A DNA stretch of 29,111 bases from a virus, in the IMG/VR virus record IMGVR_UViG_3300031524_000062, positions 1-29,111 of that record; one strand, given 5' to 3'. Below, piece after piece: positions 28,635 to 29,111 of this stretch. Numbering within the stretch: position 1 is the first letter of the stretch; each line of letters begins with the position of its first letter. Both the position numbers and the translations under genes were made by a program. The notes beneath the pieces are model-generated. The model saw only the letters and a list, made by a program, of their open reading frames with translations, had not been told where the DNA came from and did no database searches.

Positions 28635-29111
28635 ATGACCGCACCGCTTCCCGCCGTCTTCGTTCAAGGTCTCGCTGTCGTCTCGAGCGACAACCTGAAC
28701 ACGTTCGTCCAGACGGTGACGAACTTCGCGCAGCTGCGAACCTTCACCGGCCTGACAAGTATGCTGGCGATCGTGCAGGGCGGCGCGTCGCCCGGCGATG
28801 GGCTGGGCGGCACGTTCTGGTACAGCGCCGCCAGCGTGGCGACTGACAATGGCGCGACGGTCATCGTGCCGACCGGCGCCGTCTCTGGCGCGTGGCTGAA
28901 GCTGGCGACGGTCTACTCCTACCAGACGCCGACGACCGGCTTCTCGATTCAGGTGGCGAACGGCGTCACGTCGCTGCTGCTCGACCCAGCCGGCACGCTC
29001 GCGACCGGCGCAGTCATCTTCCCTGTGACGCCGATCGATGGCCAGACACTCAGCATCTCGTCGAGCCAAACTATCACTGCGCTCACGCTAAGCGCGCCGA
29101 CGGGCCAAACG
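28635..29111 (+). CDS. Tail-fibre-like protein, 3'-truncated by window end
   Basis: The frame opens at ATG 28635 and runs without a stop for 159 codons to the window edge. The N-terminal part reads QLRTFTGLTSMLAIVQGG, then GDGLGGTFWYSAASVATDNG, then GAWLKL. This is the common 'LR...G......V.G....GDGGGG.F.W......DNG.....' module that starts many phage tail-fibre and tail-spike proteins. The later sequence is beta-rich and Thr/Ser-rich, as in fibres. It probably attaches to the tail and recognises the host. Confidence 0.7.
   Translation, partial: MTAPLPAVFVQGLAVVSSDNLNTFVQTVTNFAQLRTFTGLTSMLAIVQGGASPGDGLGGTFWYSAASVATDNGATVIVPTGAVSGAWLKLATVYSYQTPTTGFSIQVANGVTSLLLDPAGTLATGAVIFPVTPIDGQTLSISSSQTITALTLSAPTGQT

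Noticed and set aside
1-29111. tRNA genes or CRISPR arrays
   Set aside because: No cloverleaf-like sequence with a T-loop GGTTCRA motif, and no regularly spaced short DNA repeats, were noticed by eye; a dedicated scan was not possible.

Overview
The window is a stretch of a GC-rich (about 60% or more G+C by eye) tailed-phage or prophage genome. It carries the packaging module, the head module and much of a short-tail virion module. The assignment to a podovirus-like phage rests on a large terminase, a portal of about 600 residues, a scaffold-like protein, an HK97-type capsid protein, a head-tail adaptor, a large tail-nozzle-like protein and three successive internal-virion-type proteins (Ala-rich, coiled-coil, and a 948-residue transglycosylase). 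No tape measure, tail tube or sheath gene is visible. Codon use and the style of the small conserved phage proteins suggest an alphaproteobacterial (perhaps rhizobial or methylotroph) host; that is inference only. No integrase, repressor, polymerase, tRNA or CRISPR array was seen.

Layout. Bases 1-5666 (+): a tightly coupled chain of small genes with ATGA or TGATG junctions, including a ribbon-helix-helix-like protein and a proteasome/HslV-like Ntn-hydrolase. The chain leads into the large terminase, a small capsid-like protein, a zinc-ribbon protein and a rho-independent terminator. Bases 5788-10137 (-): an inverted block with the portal first, then three small genes, then a Gly-rich fibre-like protein with a 37-residue repeat. 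Bases 10138-10381: the divergent control region, with a palindrome, a candidate promoter and a 12-codon basic mini-gene. Bases 10382-14333 (+): accessory head protein, scaffold-like protein, major capsid protein, a repeat-bearing structural protein, a small protein and a terminator. Bases 14346-18933: adaptor, an AT-rich LAGLIDADG homing endonuclease on the opposite strand, and the tail nozzle carrying eight inserted ~39-residue Gly-Tyr repeats. Bases 18945-23606 (+): small genes, a sulfotransferase-like protein, a GNAT acetyltransferase and two internal virion proteins. Bases 23603-24171: a low-GC 'moron' cassette flanked by copies of the next gene's first codons. Bases 24172-29111 (+): virion transglycosylase, a two-TM holin candidate, a repeat-bearing structural protein, a possibly frameshifted secreted peptide, a small membrane protein and the start of a fibre-like gene.

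The strongest unexplained signal is a recurring palindrome, ATACCATGGTAT and close variants. It occurs only in non-coding gaps (10142, 23958, 24130, 27611). At three of the four sites it overlaps the -10 position of a leftward TTGAC(A/T) promoter. Two sites sit inside the moron region, whose boundaries carry repeats of the virion-transglycosylase start. Together these look like a dispersed operator/promoter set that controls inserted genes and possibly the portal transcript.
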